64,000 nt of DNA from Candidatus Competibacter phosphatis (GCF_012939995.1 NZ_SPMZ01000009.1:55526-119525); one strand, 5' to 3'. Positions 50,394 to 62,489 are shown, numbered from the stretch's first letter. The notes: generated by a model from the letters alone, not told the origin. Numbers and translations are program-made.

Positions 50394-50645
50394 GGTAATT
50401 CCAAAATGCTCCTTTCATCTTCGCGCCGATCCCGCGGAATCGGCAAGATCGCCGCAATCAGGTTTGCTCGCGCTTTTTCCTTGGCGCGATCCCGTGCACT
50501 ACGGGTATTTCCAAGCAACCAGCGACGAACCACTGTTCATCGCCTTCGATCATCGCCATGGATTCATTAGCCCATTAAAAGACCCGGCTTCGGCTGATCG
50601 TCAAACCCAAACAAGCCTGCTGGATTCGACAGTGGCTTTCACACG

Positions 50646-50670
50646 AAAAAAAGGGCGGCCAGCGCCGCCC
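50646..50670 (-). terminator. Intrinsic terminator after ppdK
   Basis: On the minus strand GGGCGGC-GCTG-GCCGCCC is followed by seven T. It lies about 45 bp beyond the ppdK stop. A second stem nearer the stop (50686-50710) precedes it. Confidence 0.85.
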
Positions 50671-50685
50671 TTGGCATTTCCGATA

Positions 50686-50710
50686 GCGGCACCGCCCGAA
50701 GCGGTGCCGC
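50686..50710. repeat. Perfect 10-bp inverted repeat downstream of ppdK
   Basis: GCGGCACCGC-CCGAA-GCGGTGCCGC forms a stable hairpin just after the ppdK stop, without its own T tract. It probably stabilises the mRNA end ahead of the terminator. The rest of the 50394-50716 gap shows no gene. Confidence 0.7.
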
Positions 50711-50716
50711 CCGTTC

Positions 50717-53485
50717 TCAGCCGGTTGTGGCCGGCTTGAACTCCTCTTCCAGCAATTTGGCGTGCGCCGCCGCCAACCGGGCAATCGGCACCCGAGGCGA
50801 CGAGCAGGACACGTAGGTCAGGTTAGCATAGTGGCAGAAGCGCATCGAAGCCGGATGACCGCCCTGTTCGCCGCAAATGCCGACCTTGAGACCACCGCGA
50901 GTCTTCCGGCCATTTTCGACCGCGAACTGCATCAACTGACCGACGCCCGCCGTATCCAGCGCTTCGAACGGATTGTCCTTGAGGATCTTGGCGGAGTTGT
51001 AGAACGGCAGGAACTTGTTCTCGGCATCCTCGCGCGAGAAAGAGAACGTGGCCTGGGTCAAGTCATTGGTGCCGAACGAGAAGAATTCGGCGACACCGGC
51101 AATTTCACCGGCGCGCAGACAGGCCCGCACCACTTCCATCATGGTGCCGAACTCGAAATGCACCTTGACCGCGTACTTGGCCTCGACCTGGGGCAGCACT
51201 TCGTCGACCAACGCCTTCACCCGCTTCAACTCTTCCACGGTGCACACCTGCGGCACCATGATTTCGGGATGGACGTTCACCTTCTCTTGGATACATTCCG
51301 CCGCCGCTTCCAGAATGGCGCGGATCTGCATCTTGTAAATCTCGGGATAGGTCAGACCCAGGCGGACGCCGCGATGACCCAGCATCGGGTTGATTTCGTG
51401 CAGGGCGCGCGCCTTCTGCAGGATTTCTTCCTTCTTGGCCAGCACGTCGGCAACCAGGTGGCTGTCGTTGAGAATACCGAGCTGCTCGACGGCCTTCGGG
51501 TTGACCTGGCTGAGAATCTGGCTGATCGCTTCCAAGCCCTGGGCGGTATGGCGCAGATGGCGCAGATGCTCGATGTCGTCGATCAGGGTCTGCTCGGAAG
51601 GCAGGAACTCGTGAATCGGCGGATCGAGCAGGCGCACCGTGACCGGACGCGGCGCCATCACCCGGAAGATTTCCTTGAAATCGCTGCGCTGCATCGGCAG
51701 CAGCTTGGCCAGCGCCGCTTCGCGGTCCTCGGTGGTCTCGGCCAGGATCATCTCCAGGACCAGCGGCAACCGCTCCTTGGCATTGAACATGCGCTCGGTG
51801 CGGCACAGGCCGATACCCATCGCGCCGTAGTTGGAAGCGCGCTGCGCCGCTTCCGGGGTGTCCGCGTTCGCCATCACCTTGAGAGTGGCGATCTCATCGG
51901 CCCAGCTCAGCAAGGTACGCAATTCCGGGGTGAACTCTGGCTCGACGGTGGGAACGGCGCCCAGATAGACTTGGCCGGTGCCGCCGTCGATGGTGACCAC
52001 GTCGCCCTCATGCAGCACCTTGTCGCCGATGATGGCTTGGCGCTGATGCACGTTGACCAGGATGTCTTCCGCGCCGACCACGCAGGGCTTGCCCATGCCG
52101 CGCGCCACGACCGCCGCGTGGGAGGTCTTGCCGCCGCGACTGGTCAGAATACCCACGGCGGCGAAGAAGCCATGGATGTCTTCCGGCTTGGTTTCCTCGC
52201 GCACCAGAATGATTTTCTCGTTGGCGCCGCGCCCGCGTTTCACCGCGGTGTCGGCATCGAACACGATCTTGCCCGACGAAGCACCGGGAGATGCACCCAT
52301 TCCCAGCGCCGCCGGCGCCACTTTTTGCTTGGGATCAAGCTGCGGGAACATCATCTGTTCGAGCGACTCGGGATCGATCCGCAACAACGCCTTTTCGCGG
52401 GTGATCAAACCTTCCTTGGCCATTTCCACCGAGCTACGCACCATGGCCTGGGCATTCATCTTGCCATTGCGGGTTTGCAGGCAGTACAGCACACCCTTCT
52501 CGATGGTGTACTCGTAGTCCTGCACTTCGTGGTAATGACCTTCCAGCTTGTTACGTAGTTCGACGAGTTGCGCATACAGTGACGGCATTTCGTCCTTCAT
52601 CTCCGCGACCGGCTTCGGGGTGCGGATACCGGCGACCACGTCCTCGCCCTGGGCGTTGACCAGATACTCGCCGTACATGACGTTTTCGCCGGTGCCGGGG
52701 TCGCGGGTGAAACCCACGCCAGTCGAGCAATCGTTACCCATGTTGCCGAACACCATGGTCACGATATTGACGGCGGTGCCGTTGGCCTGCTCCGGGGTGA
52801 TCTTGAACTCGCGGCGGTAGTCCACGGCGCGCTGACCCATCCACGAGTTGAACACCGCCTTGACCGCCAGCTCCAACTGCTCATAGGGATCTTGCGGGAA
52901 CGGCCGCCCGGTCTGCTCCTGGACGACTTGCAGGAACAACTGGCCGATATCGCGCAGATCTTCGGCGCTCAGGGCCACATCCACCTTCACCCCGGCGCGG
53001 CGCTTGATCGCCTCGAAGTGCTCGTCGAAGTAATGGTCATCCACGCCTAGCGCAATCTTGCCGAACAACTGGATAAAGCGGCGGTAGGCATCATAACCAA
53101 AGCGCTCGTTGCCGGTCAGCTTGATCAAGCCGGCAAGTGTCTTTTCGTTCAACCCGAGATTGAGAATGGTGTCCATCATGCCCGGCATGGACATGGCGGA
53201 ACCGGAGCGCACCGAAACCAGGAGGGGATTGCCGGCGCCGCCGAATTGCTTGCCGGTTTCCTGCTCCAGCCAAGCCATGTGTTCGCGCAAGTCGCTCATG
53301 ATCCCATCGGGCAGGCGATTGTTGGCGTTGATGTAGTCCAAGCAGGCTTCGGTGGAAATCACGAAGCCCGGCGGCACCCGCAGGCCGATCTGGGTCATCT
53401 CGCAAAGGTTGGCGCCCTTGCCGCCCAGCAACATCTTATTTTTGCCATCGCCTTCGGTGTATTTGTAAATGTACTTCTTCGCCAT
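50717..53485 (-). CDS. ppdK: Pyruvate, phosphate dikinase
   Basis: Interconverts PEP + AMP + PPi and pyruvate + ATP + Pi, allowing PPi-linked glycolysis or gluconeogenesis. The product has 922 residues. The N-terminal KMLLGGKGANLCEM and VSVRSGSAMSMPGMMDTILN form the nucleotide part. The swivelling histidine is in SRGGKTSHAAVVARGMGKPC, and the PEP-side cysteine in KVGICGEQGGHP. SFGTNDLTQATFSFSRED is conserved. The ATG at 53485 (MAKKYIYKYTEGD) follows GGTAGGAT; an in-frame extension to 53710 is not conserved. It stands alone between the kds/lpt and mla operons. Confidence 0.96.
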   Translation of the reverse strand: MAKKYIYKYTEGDGKNKMLLGGKGANLCEMTQIGLRVPPGFVISTEACLDYINANNRLPDGIMSDLREHMAWLEQETGKQFGGAGNPLLVSVRSGSAMSMPGMMDTILNLGLNEKTLAGLIKLTGNERFGYDAYRRFIQLFGKIALGVDDHYFDEHFEAIKRRAGVKVDVALSAEDLRDIGQLFLQVVQEQTGRPFPQDPYEQLELAVKAVFNSWMGQRAVDYRREFKITPEQANGTAVNIVTMVFGNMGNDCSTGVGFTRDPGTGENVMYGEYLVNAQGEDVVAGIRTPKPVAEMKDEMPSLYAQLVELRNKLEGHYHEVQDYEYTIEKGVLYCLQTRNGKMNAQAMVRSSVEMAKEGLITREKALLRIDPESLEQMMFPQLDPKQKVAPAALGMGASPGASSGKIVFDADTAVKRGRGANEKIILVREETKPEDIHGFFAAVGILTSRGGKTSHAAVVARGMGKPCVVGAEDILVNVHQRQAIIGDKVLHEGDVVTIDGGTGQVYLGAVPTVEPEFTPELRTLLSWADEIATLKVMANADTPEAAQRASNYGAMGIGLCRTERMFNAKERLPLVLEMILAETTEDREAALAKLLPMQRSDFKEIFRVMAPRPVTVRLLDPPIHEFLPSEQTLIDDIEHLRHLRHTAQGLEAISQILSQVNPKAVEQLGILNDSHLVADVLAKKEEILQKARALHEINPMLGHRGVRLGLTYPEIYKMQIRAILEAAAECIQEKVNVHPEIMVPQVCTVEELKRVKALVDEVLPQVEAKYAVKVHFEFGTMMEVVRACLRAGEIAGVAEFFSFGTNDLTQATFSFSREDAENKFLPFYNSAKILKDNPFEALDTAGVGQLMQFAVENGRKTRGGLKVGICGEQGGHPASMRFCHYANLTYVSCSSPRVPIARLAAAHAKLLEEEFKPATTG

Positions 53486-53828
53486 GATCCTACCTTCACA
53501 AGTGGTTGAGGGAGTGTCGGACCCATCCGACTTCGCAACAGCATAGACTATCCGGCGCCGTCTTGAACGATCCGCCGGGCTGGTTTCTGCCACCGGGGTT
53601 ACGCGCGCGGAAATAAGGTATAGCCAGTCAGGGAATATGTTCGCCGGCCGACCAATCGACCCGTATCGCTCCCAAAGATAGCCATATACCTCGGAAATTG
53701 CCAAGAACATCTGGGGCGGCGGCGGCTAGGAGCCGATAGCGGTCATTTGACTTGCCGACGACTTGGCCGGAAGATAGCAATCCTTTTATGCATCCGCTCC
53801 AGCCGTTATTCTCAAGTTTAACAAAAAG
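53486..53828. other. Divergent intergenic region between ppdK and mlaF
   Basis: A 343-bp gap that must hold promoters for ppdK (minus) and the mla operon (plus). TTGACT at 53749 could be a -35 for mlaF, but the matching -10 is weak. No small gene is convincing. Confidence 0.4.
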
Positions 53829-54674
53829 ATGCTCGCAATCAGCGCCCGTTCGGACTTCGCTCCGCCCCACGACGACCCTCTGGTAACCATGCGCCGCCTA
53901 TCGTTCAGTCGCGGCGAACACCGTATCTTCCGAGAGTTGGATCTGACCATCCCGCGCGGCAAGGTCACCGCTATCATGGGGCCGAGCGGCACCGGCAAGA
54001 CCACGCTGCTACGGTTGATCGGCGGCCAGATCCGCCCCGATGCCGGTCGCATCGAGGTCGATGGCATCTGTGTCCACGAACTCGGCCGCAAGGAACTGTA
54101 CCAACTGCGCAAGCGCATGGGCGTGCTGTTTCAGAGCGGCGCGCTGTTCACCGACCTGAGCGTGTTCGACAACGTCGCCTTCCCGCTGCGCGAGCACACC
54201 CGCCTGCCGGAATCCCTGATCCGCACCCTGGTGCTGATGAAACTGGAAGCGGTCGGCCTGCGCGGTGCCCACGCCTTGATGCCGTCGCAACTGTCGGGCG
54301 GCATGGCTCGTCGGGTGGCGCTGGCCCGCGCCATCGCGCTCGACCCGACGATGATCCTGTACGACGAACCGTTCGCCGGTCAGGATCCGATCTCGATGGG
54401 CGTGCTGGTGAAATTGATCCGCACCCTCAACGACGCGCTCGATCTGACCAGCATCATCGTCTCGCACGATGTCAAGGAAACCGCCGCCATCGCCGATTAT
54501 CTTTATCTGATCTCCGACGGTCAGGTGGTGGAGCACGGCACGCCACAGGATTTGAGCCACTCCGCTTCGCCTTGGGTGGATCAATTCATGCATGCCCTGC
54601 CCGACGGTCCGATGTCCTTTCACTATCCGGCGCCGCCTTACGAAACCGATTTGCTGACGGGCACTCCGTCATGA
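53829..54674 (+). CDS. mlaF: Phospholipid transport ABC ATPase
   Basis: The ATPase of the MlaFEDB complex, which moves phospholipids between the membranes. The product has 281 residues. Walker A is [17 protein letters not shown], the signature is [20 protein letters not shown] and Walker B is [13 protein letters not shown]. No strong ribosome-binding site precedes the ATG. Its stop overlaps mlaE. Confidence 0.95.
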   Translation: MLAISARSDFAPPHDDPLVTMRRLSFSRGEHRIFRELDLTIPRGKVTAIMGPSGTGKTTLLRLIGGQIRPDAGRIEVDGICVHELGRKELYQLRKRMGVLFQSGALFTDLSVFDNVAFPLREHTRLPESLIRTLVLMKLEAVGLRGAHALMPSQLSGGMARRVALARAIALDPTMILYDEPFAGQDPISMGVLVKLIRTLNDALDLTSIIVSHDVKETAAIADYLYLISDGQVVEHGTPQDLSHSASPWVDQFMHALPDGPMSFHYPAPPYETDLLTGTPS

Positions 54675-55456
54675 TGGCGTCGCTGGCGGAATTGGGGCGC
54701 TTCGCACTGGATCGGTTGGCTCGGCTGGGCCGGGCCAATCTGTTCCTGCTGCAACTGCTGCGCGCGCTGTCGTTTCTGTTCCGCCGCCCCGGTCTGCTGG
54801 TCAAGCAACTGCACGCGGTCGGCGTGCTGTCGCTGCCCATCATCCTGGTCTCCGGCTTGTTCGTCGGCATGGTGCTGGGCCTGCAAGGATACGCCAACCT
54901 GGTGGATTTCGGCGCGACCTCCTCGCTGGGCACGGTGGTGGCGCTGTCCCTGATCCGGGAGTTGGGGCCGGTGCTGACCGCGCTGCTGTACGCCGGCCGG
55001 GCCGGCTCGGCGCTGACCGCCGAGATCGGGCTGATGCGGGCCACCGAACAACTGGCCAGCATGCAGATGATGGCGGTCGACCCGTTTCCCCGGGTGCTGG
55101 CCCCGCGCTTCCTGGCCGGCTGCATCGCGGTACCCCTGCTGACCGGCATTTTCACTGCGGTCGGCATCCTGGGCGGCTACCTGGTCGCGGTGGTGCAACT
55201 GGGCGTGGACGGCGGCTCGTTCTGGGCACAGATGCAAGCGAAAGTGCAGTTGCTCGCCGACGTCGGCAACGGCGTCCTCATCAAGAGCACCGTGTTCGGG
55301 CTGGTAGCCAACTGGATCGCCTTGTTCGAAGGCTATCAGGCGCAGCCGACTTCGGAAGGCGTCAGTCTCGCCACCACCCGCACCGTGGTGGACACCTCGC
55401 TGGCGGTGCTGGGCCTAGATTTCCTGCTGACCGCCCTGATGTTCGGAGAGTGGTAA
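54671..55456 (+). CDS. mlaE: Phospholipid transport permease
   Basis: The 261-residue membrane permease of the Mla complex. [20 protein letters not shown], the family block [20 protein letters not shown] and [20 protein letters not shown] are diagnostic. The ATG at 54671 overlaps the mlaF stop; the open frame to 54572 lies inside mlaF. Confidence 0.95.
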   Translation: MMASLAELGRFALDRLARLGRANLFLLQLLRALSFLFRRPGLLVKQLHAVGVLSLPIILVSGLFVGMVLGLQGYANLVDFGATSSLGTVVALSLIRELGPVLTALLYAGRAGSALTAEIGLMRATEQLASMQMMAVDPFPRVLAPRFLAGCIAVPLLTGIFTAVGILGGYLVAVVQLGVDGGSFWAQMQAKVQLLADVGNGVLIKSTVFGLVANWIALFEGYQAQPTSEGVSLATTRTVVDTSLAVLGLDFLLTALMFGEW

Positions 55457-55458
55457 TC

Positions 55459-55941
55459 ATGAAACAAAAGAATCTGGAGCTGGCGGTCGGCCTGTTCGTC
55501 GCGCTGGGACTGGCGGCGTTTTTCATGCTGGCGATCAAGGTGAGCGACCTCAGCAGCTTGGGAAACGATGAAGGCTACCGCGTCACCGCCCATTTCGAAA
55601 ACATCGGCGGCCTCAAGGCCCGCGCCCCGGTCACGCTGGGCGGCGTGCGTGTCGGCCGGGTCGTCGGCATCGGCCTGGACCCGCAAAGCTACGAAGCCGT
55701 GGTCACGATGTCCATCGATCCCAAGTACGACCGCTTGCCGACGGACTCCAGCGCCAGCATTCTGACCTCGGGATTGCTGGGCGAACAATACGTCGGGTTG
55801 GAACCCGGCGGCATGGATAGCTATCTCAAGGAGGGCGGGACGCTCAAGCTGACCCAATCGGCACTGGTGCTGGAAAAACTGATCGGGCGGGTGTTTACCA
55901 ACATGGCGTCGGGCGAATCCGCGCCACCCAAGACGCCCTGA
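55459..55941 (+). CDS. mlaD: MCE-domain protein of the Mla system
   Basis: A membrane-anchored MCE protein that forms the hexameric lipid channel. The product has 160 residues. The anchor is LAVGLFVALGLAAFFMLAIK. The MCE domain has ARAPVTLGGVRVGRVVGIGL and SGLLGEQYVGLEPGG. It follows mlaE by 2 bp. Confidence 0.94.
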   Translation: MKQKNLELAVGLFVALGLAAFFMLAIKVSDLSSLGNDEGYRVTAHFENIGGLKARAPVTLGGVRVGRVVGIGLDPQSYEAVVTMSIDPKYDRLPTDSSASILTSGLLGEQYVGLEPGGMDSYLKEGGTLKLTQSALVLEKLIGRVFTNMASGESAPPKTP

Positions 55942-56072
55942 CCGACCGCGCCCTTTCCGATCCGGGCTCGCCGGCGTGAACATGAGACAAATTCCCGTCA
56001 TTGACGATGCGGCCAGCGGCATCCCCGCGAACGCCGCCCCCTGTTTCCTAGATTAAAGAGTGAGCCAATCCG

Positions 56073-56684
56073 ATGAAACGAGTGATCGCTCTCGGCCTAC
56101 TGCTGCTGGCGTTGGGCGGCGGCGCCATCGAAGCCGCCGTCAAACCCCCGCAGGATGTGATCCAGGACACCTCGACGCGAATGATCGATGCCTTGCGGCA
56201 AAACCGCGCGAAGCTCGACCGGGACCCAGGGCAGATTTACGGACTGGTCGATCAGATCGTGTTGCCCAATTTCGATTTCGAACTGATGTCGCGCTGGGTG
56301 TTGGGCCGGGCCTGGCAACAGGCCAGCCCCGATCAGCGCCGTCGCTTCACCGAGGAATTCCGCACCTTGCTGGTCCGCACCTACGCCAAGGCGTTGCTGG
56401 AGTATTCCGGCGAAGACATTCGGCTGCTGCCGCAACCGACCGTGGGGGACGGCAGCGAGGTGACGGTCAAGACCGAAGTGCAACTGAAAGCTGGGCGACC
56501 GATCCAGATCAACTACAGCATGCATCTCAACAACGATGGCTGGAAAGTCTACGATGTGAAGGTGGACGGGGTCAGTCTGGTCACCAACTACCGCAGCACC
56601 TTCGCCAGCCAGATCCGCGCCAACGGCATGGACTCGGTCATCGCCGATCTCCAGCAGCGCAACACCGCCCAAGGACCGCGCTGA
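56073..56684 (+). CDS. mlaC: Periplasmic phospholipid-binding protein
   Basis: Shuttles phospholipid between MlaFEDB and the outer-membrane MlaA. The product has 203 residues. The signal peptide is RVIALGLLLLALGGGAIEA. FDFELMSRWVLGRAW, QRRRFTEEFRTLLVRTYAKA and WKVYDVKVDGVSLVTNYR are typical. It lies 131 bp after mlaD, a larger gap than elsewhere in the operon, with no gene in it. Its stop overlaps mlaB. Confidence 0.93.
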   Translation: MKRVIALGLLLLALGGGAIEAAVKPPQDVIQDTSTRMIDALRQNRAKLDRDPGQIYGLVDQIVLPNFDFELMSRWVLGRAWQQASPDQRRRFTEEFRTLLVRTYAKALLEYSGEDIRLLPQPTVGDGSEVTVKTEVQLKAGRPIQINYSMHLNNDGWKVYDVKVDGVSLVTNYRSTFASQIRANGMDSVIADLQQRNTAQGPR

Positions 56685-56980
56685 TGACCTCGGCGCGGGT
56701 CAGCCGTGACGGCGACATCCTGCGCGTCCAGGGCGAGCTGAATTTCGATTCCGTCGCGGAGCTGTGGGAAACCACCGAAGCGCTGTTCGCGGACACTCCG
56801 CTGCTCCGCATCGATCTCAGCGGGATCAGCCGCTCCAACAGCGCGGGAGTGGCTCTGCTGGTGCAATGGCTACGCCAAGCGCGCCGCCGCCAGCGGGAAC
56901 TGCTCTTCGTCGACATCCCGGCACAGATGCGCGCCATCATCCGAGTCGTCGATCTGGAAACGTTGCTGCCCACCGCCTGA
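56684..56980 (+). CDS. mlaB: STAS-domain protein of the Mla system
   Basis: A cytoplasmic 98-residue STAS protein that regulates MlaF. ILRVQGELNFDSVAELWETT and LRIDLSGISRSNSAGVALLV form the fold. The conserved phosphorylatable position is Ser in RSNSAGV. Its ATG overlaps the mlaC stop (TGATG). Confidence 0.9.
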   Translation: MTSARVSRDGDILRVQGELNFDSVAELWETTEALFADTPLLRIDLSGISRSNSAGVALLVQWLRQARRRQRELLFVDIPAQMRAIIRVVDLETLLPTA

Positions 56981-57068
56981 CGGCGAACTGCCCTGCGCTC
57001 CGCTTCTCACGTTCCGACCCCAACCGCTCCCCCAATCACCCTTTCTCATCGAGCCAGGATTGACCGCG

Positions 57069-58593
<1,525 letters not shown>

Positions 58594-58599
58594 ACGCCA

Positions 58600-59232
58600 A
58601 TGACCCCAACGCTGACCATCGCCCTATCCAAGGGCCGCATCTTCAAGGAAACCCTGCCGCTGCTGGCGGCGGCGGCCATCGTGCCGACCGACGATCCGGA
58701 AACCAGCCGCAAGCTGATCCTCGACACCAACCAGCCCGACGTGAAACTGGTGATCATCCGCGCCACCGACGTACCGACCTATGTGCAGTACGGCGCCGCC
58801 GATCTGGGCGTGGCCGGCAAGGACGTGCTGCTGGAACACGGCGGCGAAGGGCTATACGAACCGCTGGATCTGAAGATCGCCCGCTGCCGGTTGATGGTGG
58901 CCGGCGATCCCGAGCACCGGCCACGCTTGAACCGCACTCGCATCGCCACCAAATACATCAACACCACCCGGCGTTGGTTTGCCGACCAGGGTCGGCAGGT
59001 GGAGGTCATCAAGCTATACGGTTCGATGGAACTGGCGCCGCTGGTCGGGCTGGCCGATTACATCGTCGACGTGGTGGATACCGGCAAGACCTTGCAAGCG
59101 AATGGGCTGGCGCCGCTGGAACATATCGCCGACATCAGCTCGCGGCTGATCATCAACAAGGCCGCCATGAAGATGAAACACGCCCGGATCAAGGCGATCA
59201 TGGCCCGCATGGCCGCCGCCGTTGGCGTCTGA
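58600..59232 (+). CDS. hisG: ATP phosphoribosyltransferase, short form
   Basis: First step of histidine synthesis. At 210 residues it is the short HisG-S form, which needs the regulatory subunit HisZ; hisZ is not in this window. [52 protein letters not shown] and [12 protein letters not shown] are conserved. It follows murA by 6 bp, the usual order in Pseudomonas-like gammaproteobacteria. Confidence 0.96.
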   Translation: MTPTLTIALSKGRIFKETLPLLAAAAIVPTDDPETSRKLILDTNQPDVKLVIIRATDVPTYVQYGAADLGVAGKDVLLEHGGEGLYEPLDLKIARCRLMVAGDPEHRPRLNRTRIATKYINTTRRWFADQGRQVEVIKLYGSMELAPLVGLADYIVDVVDTGKTLQANGLAPLEHIADISSRLIINKAAMKMKHARIKAIMARMAAAVGV

Positions 59233-59239
59233 ACAATAT

Positions 59240-59265
59240 CCCCTCTCCCACTAGCGGACGAGGGG
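59240..59265. repeat. Short inverted repeat between hisG and hisD
   Basis: CCCCTC and GAGGGG enclose a 14-base loop. It resembles the longer hairpin at 19283 in sequence, which suggests a small dispersed intergenic repeat rather than a strong terminator inside the his operon. Confidence 0.4.
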
Positions 59266-59280
59266 AGTATCCATACCGGA

Positions 59281-60603
59281 ATGCCGCTCATGCCGAATAT
59301 CCAACGCCTGAACACCGCCGATGCCGATTTCTGGCCACGCCTGGAAACCCTGACCGCCTGGGAAGGGGTCGCCGACGAAGCCGTGACCGCCGTGGTGCGC
59401 GACATTCTGGCGCGGGTGCGGACGGAGGGCGACGCCGCGCTGCTCGATTACACCCATCGCTTCGACCGACTGGACGCCGCTTGCGCCGCCGACCTGGAAA
59501 TCCCCGCCGAGCGCCTGCGGCAGGCGTTGGCCACCATTCCCACCGAGCGGCGCGCGGCGTTGGAAACCGCCGCCGACCGTATCCGCGCCTATGCCGAACG
59601 GCAAAAACTGGCCTCCTGGACCTTCACCGAAGCTGACGGCAGTGTGCTCGGCCAGCAGGTGACGCCGCTGGATCGAGTCGGGCTGTACGTGCCCGGCGGC
59701 AAGGCCGCCTATCCGTCCTCGGTGCTGATGAACGCCATTCCCGCCAAGGTGGCCGGCGTGCCGGAAGTGGTGATGGTGGCGCCGACACCGGGCGGCGCGC
59801 TCAACGATCTAGTGCTGGCCGCCGCCGCCGTGGCGGGGGTGGATCGGGTGTTCACCCTCGGCGGGGCGCAGGCCATCGCCGCGCTGGCCTATGGCACCGC
59901 CACCGTACCTCGGGTGGACAAGATCGTCGGTCCGGGCAACATCTATGTCGCCGCCGCCAAACGGCAGGTGTTCGGCGCGGTGGGCATCGACATGATCGCC
60001 GGACCGTCGGAAATCCTGGTGGTCTGCGACGGGCTGACCGATCCCGACTGGATCGCCATGGACCTGTTTTCACAGGCCGAGCACGACGAGGACGCCCAGC
60101 CGATCCTGATCAGCCCGGACCCGGCGTTCCTGGAGCGAGTTGCCGCCAGCATCGAGCGCCTGCTGCCGGAGATGGCACGGCGAGACATCATCGAGGCTTC
60201 ATTGTGCCGGAGAGCGGCGCTAATTCAGGTACGCGATCTGGCCGAAGCAGCGCGGGTGGCCAATTTCATCGCCCCGGAGCACCTGGAACTATCGGTGGAG
60301 AAGCCGGAAGAACTGTTGCCGCTGATCCGCCACGCCGGCGCGATCTTCATGGGCCGCTACACCGCCGAAGCGCTAGGCGATTACTGCGCCGGCCCCAACC
60401 ATGTGCTGCCGACCTCACGCACCGCGCGCTTTTCCTCGCCGCTGGGGGTGTACGACTTCCAGAAGCGGACCAGCATCATTCATTGCTCGCCAACCGGGGC
60501 GGCGGCGCTGGGCCGCACCGCTTCGGTATTGGCGCGCGGCGAAGGCTTGACGGCGCACGCCCGGTCAGCCGAATTACGCTCGCAACTGGTGGATAATCCC
60601 TGA
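59281..60603 (+). CDS. hisD: Histidinol dehydrogenase
   Basis: Last two steps of histidine synthesis (zinc, NAD). The product has 440 residues. [36 protein letters not shown] and [19 protein letters not shown] are conserved. Zinc/catalytic residues are in [10 protein letters not shown] and [11 protein letters not shown], and the C-terminal [21 protein letters not shown] at 59281 or 59290 may start it. Confidence 0.97.
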   Translation: MPLMPNIQRLNTADADFWPRLETLTAWEGVADEAVTAVVRDILARVRTEGDAALLDYTHRFDRLDAACAADLEIPAERLRQALATIPTERRAALETAADRIRAYAERQKLASWTFTEADGSVLGQQVTPLDRVGLYVPGGKAAYPSSVLMNAIPAKVAGVPEVVMVAPTPGGALNDLVLAAAAVAGVDRVFTLGGAQAIAALAYGTATVPRVDKIVGPGNIYVAAAKRQVFGAVGIDMIAGPSEILVVCDGLTDPDWIAMDLFSQAEHDEDAQPILISPDPAFLERVAASIERLLPEMARRDIIEASLCRRAALIQVRDLAEAARVANFIAPEHLELSVEKPEELLPLIRHAGAIFMGRYTAEALGDYCAGPNHVLPTSRTARFSSPLGVYDFQKRTSIIHCSPTGAAALGRTASVLARGEGLTAHARSAELRSQLVDNP

Positions 60604-60609
60604 ACGCAT

Positions 60610-61392
60610 TCAGCCGTTCCCCGCGTCCCGCCCGCTGAGGCGACTGAATATTTCCCGCACCAGCGCGGGACCGGGTTGCGGCGGCACTTCATCCAGACCA
60701 GCGTCCGCTTCCGCCTGCTCCAACGCCAGGATCAGCGCCACCCAACGGGGTGTGGAAGGGTTTTTTTCGACATTCAGCGCCCTGAGCGTCTTGGCAACCC
60801 GCACAACGATGGGCACGGGCTTGATCGAATCCACGGTCGGCCGAGCGCAGTTTTCAGCCGGACTGACGACCAGATACTCGCGGCAAGCCAGGGGACGCTC
60901 CTCGTAGATCGAACACGATTCGTCCTCCAGAAATGGGCAGGCGATTCCCTGCTGAAAATAGGCCAGTCCGATCGGATCGACCTCATCGTCGCCAATACGG
61001 TTCGGTTCGCGCAGCTTCTCCAGCAAGCCGGCTGCTTGCAACCGTGGTCTCGCCTCCTCGAAACGAGCCAGAATGGTGGATTTCCGGGGTTCCGACATTT
61101 GGTCCACCACTTCCCGTAGCCGCCGCGCTTCGATCGCCGAAATGGGAACCAGTTGCCGACAGCAAGCACCGCAGCCTTTTTTGCACGATACCGCCAGCCC
61201 CTCCGCTTGCGCGTTTTCCACCGAGAAATCGACGAATCGATCGGTCAAATAACGCAGGAAAGGGAGCAGGTTGCTCAACCGCGTCGGCCCGGCCGGCACC
61301 GGCATTTCCAAGCTGATCTTCCTGCCAGCGATGGTCAATTCGGCGGTGGCGTTCAAAAGCTCGCCGGTGTCTTCAACATGAGTGGTCATCAT
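60610..61392 (-). CDS. YkgJ-family cysteine cluster protein
   Basis: A 260-residue protein with a CxxxCxxCC-type metal cluster: SCKKGCGACCRQLVPIS, then CPFLEDESCSIYEERPLACR. This is the YkgJ/Fli-B zinc- or iron-chelating family, function unknown. ATGs at 61392 and 61389 both follow GGGAG. It is convergent with hisD (4-bp spacing) and lies downstream of lldR on the same strand. Confidence 0.82.
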   Translation of the reverse strand: MMTTHVEDTGELLNATAELTIAGRKISLEMPVPAGPTRLSNLLPFLRYLTDRFVDFSVENAQAEGLAVSCKKGCGACCRQLVPISAIEARRLREVVDQMSEPRKSTILARFEEARPRLQAAGLLEKLREPNRIGDDEVDPIGLAYFQQGIACPFLEDESCSIYEERPLACREYLVVSPAENCARPTVDSIKPVPIVVRVAKTLRALNVEKNPSTPRWVALILALEQAEADAGLDEVPPQPGPALVREIFSRLSGRDAGNG

Positions 61393-61519
61393 CGCTCCCA
61401 AAGGCGTGGAATACTTTCAACATCCAACATCGACTCGTCAGGCCCTTTTCGCCAAGGCCGTTCAAGCAACTCGGCCAACCCCAGCCTCGCCGTTCGACCA
61501 GGCCCAAGCGAGGCCACGA

Positions 61520-62303
61520 TCAAGTGTTGGCTTCCAAATCCAGCAGACTATGCAAGCGCCGTTGCGAGCGCTCCTGTCGAACGTCTTCTTCGCCGAGCTC
61601 GCGCAGCGTGGATTCGACGAAGGAGAGATGGACATGGGCGGCCTGCCGAGCGGCATCTGGATCGCGATCCAAGACCCCCCTTCAGGATCGCTTGATGTTG
61701 CGCATGGATGACCGCGTAGCTGCTTTCGCGCGTGTACAACCGCTCCAACGAACGACTGATATTCCCCAACAACAAATCGAACAAGCCGCGCATCACATGA
61801 ATCAGCGCGACATTATGAGAAGCATCGGCGATGGCGAGATGAAAGTTGGCGTCCACCACCGCGTCGTGTTGGGGCTCACGAACGCCGCGCTGGATCTCCT
61901 CCAACTCGGCGAAACGACAACGCAGAATTTCCCGGTCGGCATCGGTGGCGCGAAGCGCGGCGAAATAAGCCGCCACTTCTTCCAGGGCATGGCGCAACTC
62001 CAGCACGTCGAACATGGCCTTGGGATGCTTTTTCAGCAGTTCGATCAAGGGATCGGTGAGGACGGGCGCAACGACATCGACCACAAAATTCCCCCCACCC
62101 CGCCGGCTCTGCAAGAGACCTCGGGATTTCAGCGTGGTGATCGCTTCCCGCAGTGACGGACGGGATACGCTGAGCTCCTGAGCCAGCTCCCGCTCTGGAG
62201 GTAGTCGTTTGCCCGGCTTGAGAACGCCTTCCAGAATCAACTGTTCGATCTGGCTGACGATGGCATCCGAGACTTTCGGAGGGTTAATCGTTTCGAATTG
62301 CAT
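61520..62303 (-). CDS. lldR: FadR-type GntR regulator (LldR-like), one frameshift
   Basis: Predicted lactate-responsive repressor of the divergent lldEF genes. The winged helix is SQIEQLILEGVLKPGKRLPP, ERELAQELSVSRPSLREAI and LKSRGLLQSRRGGGNFV. The FCD effector domain follows, with metal-site histidines in DANFHLAIADASHN and IHAQHQAILKG. After that the frame breaks at six G on the coding strand (plus-strand C run 61675-61680) and resumes as VLDRDPDAARQAAHVHLSFV to the stop at 61520. Five G would give about 260 residues. The broken frame instead ends at 61548 with an Arg-rich tail. Confidence 0.88.
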
Positions 62304-62435
62304 GATCTTGCCCAAACGTTGAACTCGATATCATGGCCATTGTGCCATGTGGCTCTCGTTGTCCTACCCAGCCTTACTTACAAAACCCCACGACCAACGC
62401 ATCGTTTGCGGTCTCGTTATTAGCTTAGCAAAACT

Positions 62436-62457
62436 TTGGTCAGACCATATGACCAAA
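62436..62457. promoter_or_regulatory. LldR-type operator 1
   Basis: TTGGTCAGACCA (62436-62447) matches the TGGTnnnACCA pattern bound by FadR-subfamily regulators such as PdhR and LldR, with a further half-site TATGACCAAA. It lies just upstream of the lldE -35 box. Confidence 0.7.
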
Positions 62458-62460
62458 TAC

Positions 62461-62489
62461 TTGCAATCCCAAAAATGAGCTGCTATAAA
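62461..62489 (+). promoter_or_regulatory. lldE promoter
   Basis: TTGCAA (62461-62466) and TATAAA (62484-62489) have a 17-bp spacer. The predicted start near 62496 falls inside operator 2, so a bound regulator would block transcription. Confidence 0.7.

Noticed and set aside
50762..52558. 598-codon plus-strand frame opposite ppdK
   Set aside because: Same antisense artefact; ppdK on the minus strand carries all its catalytic motifs.
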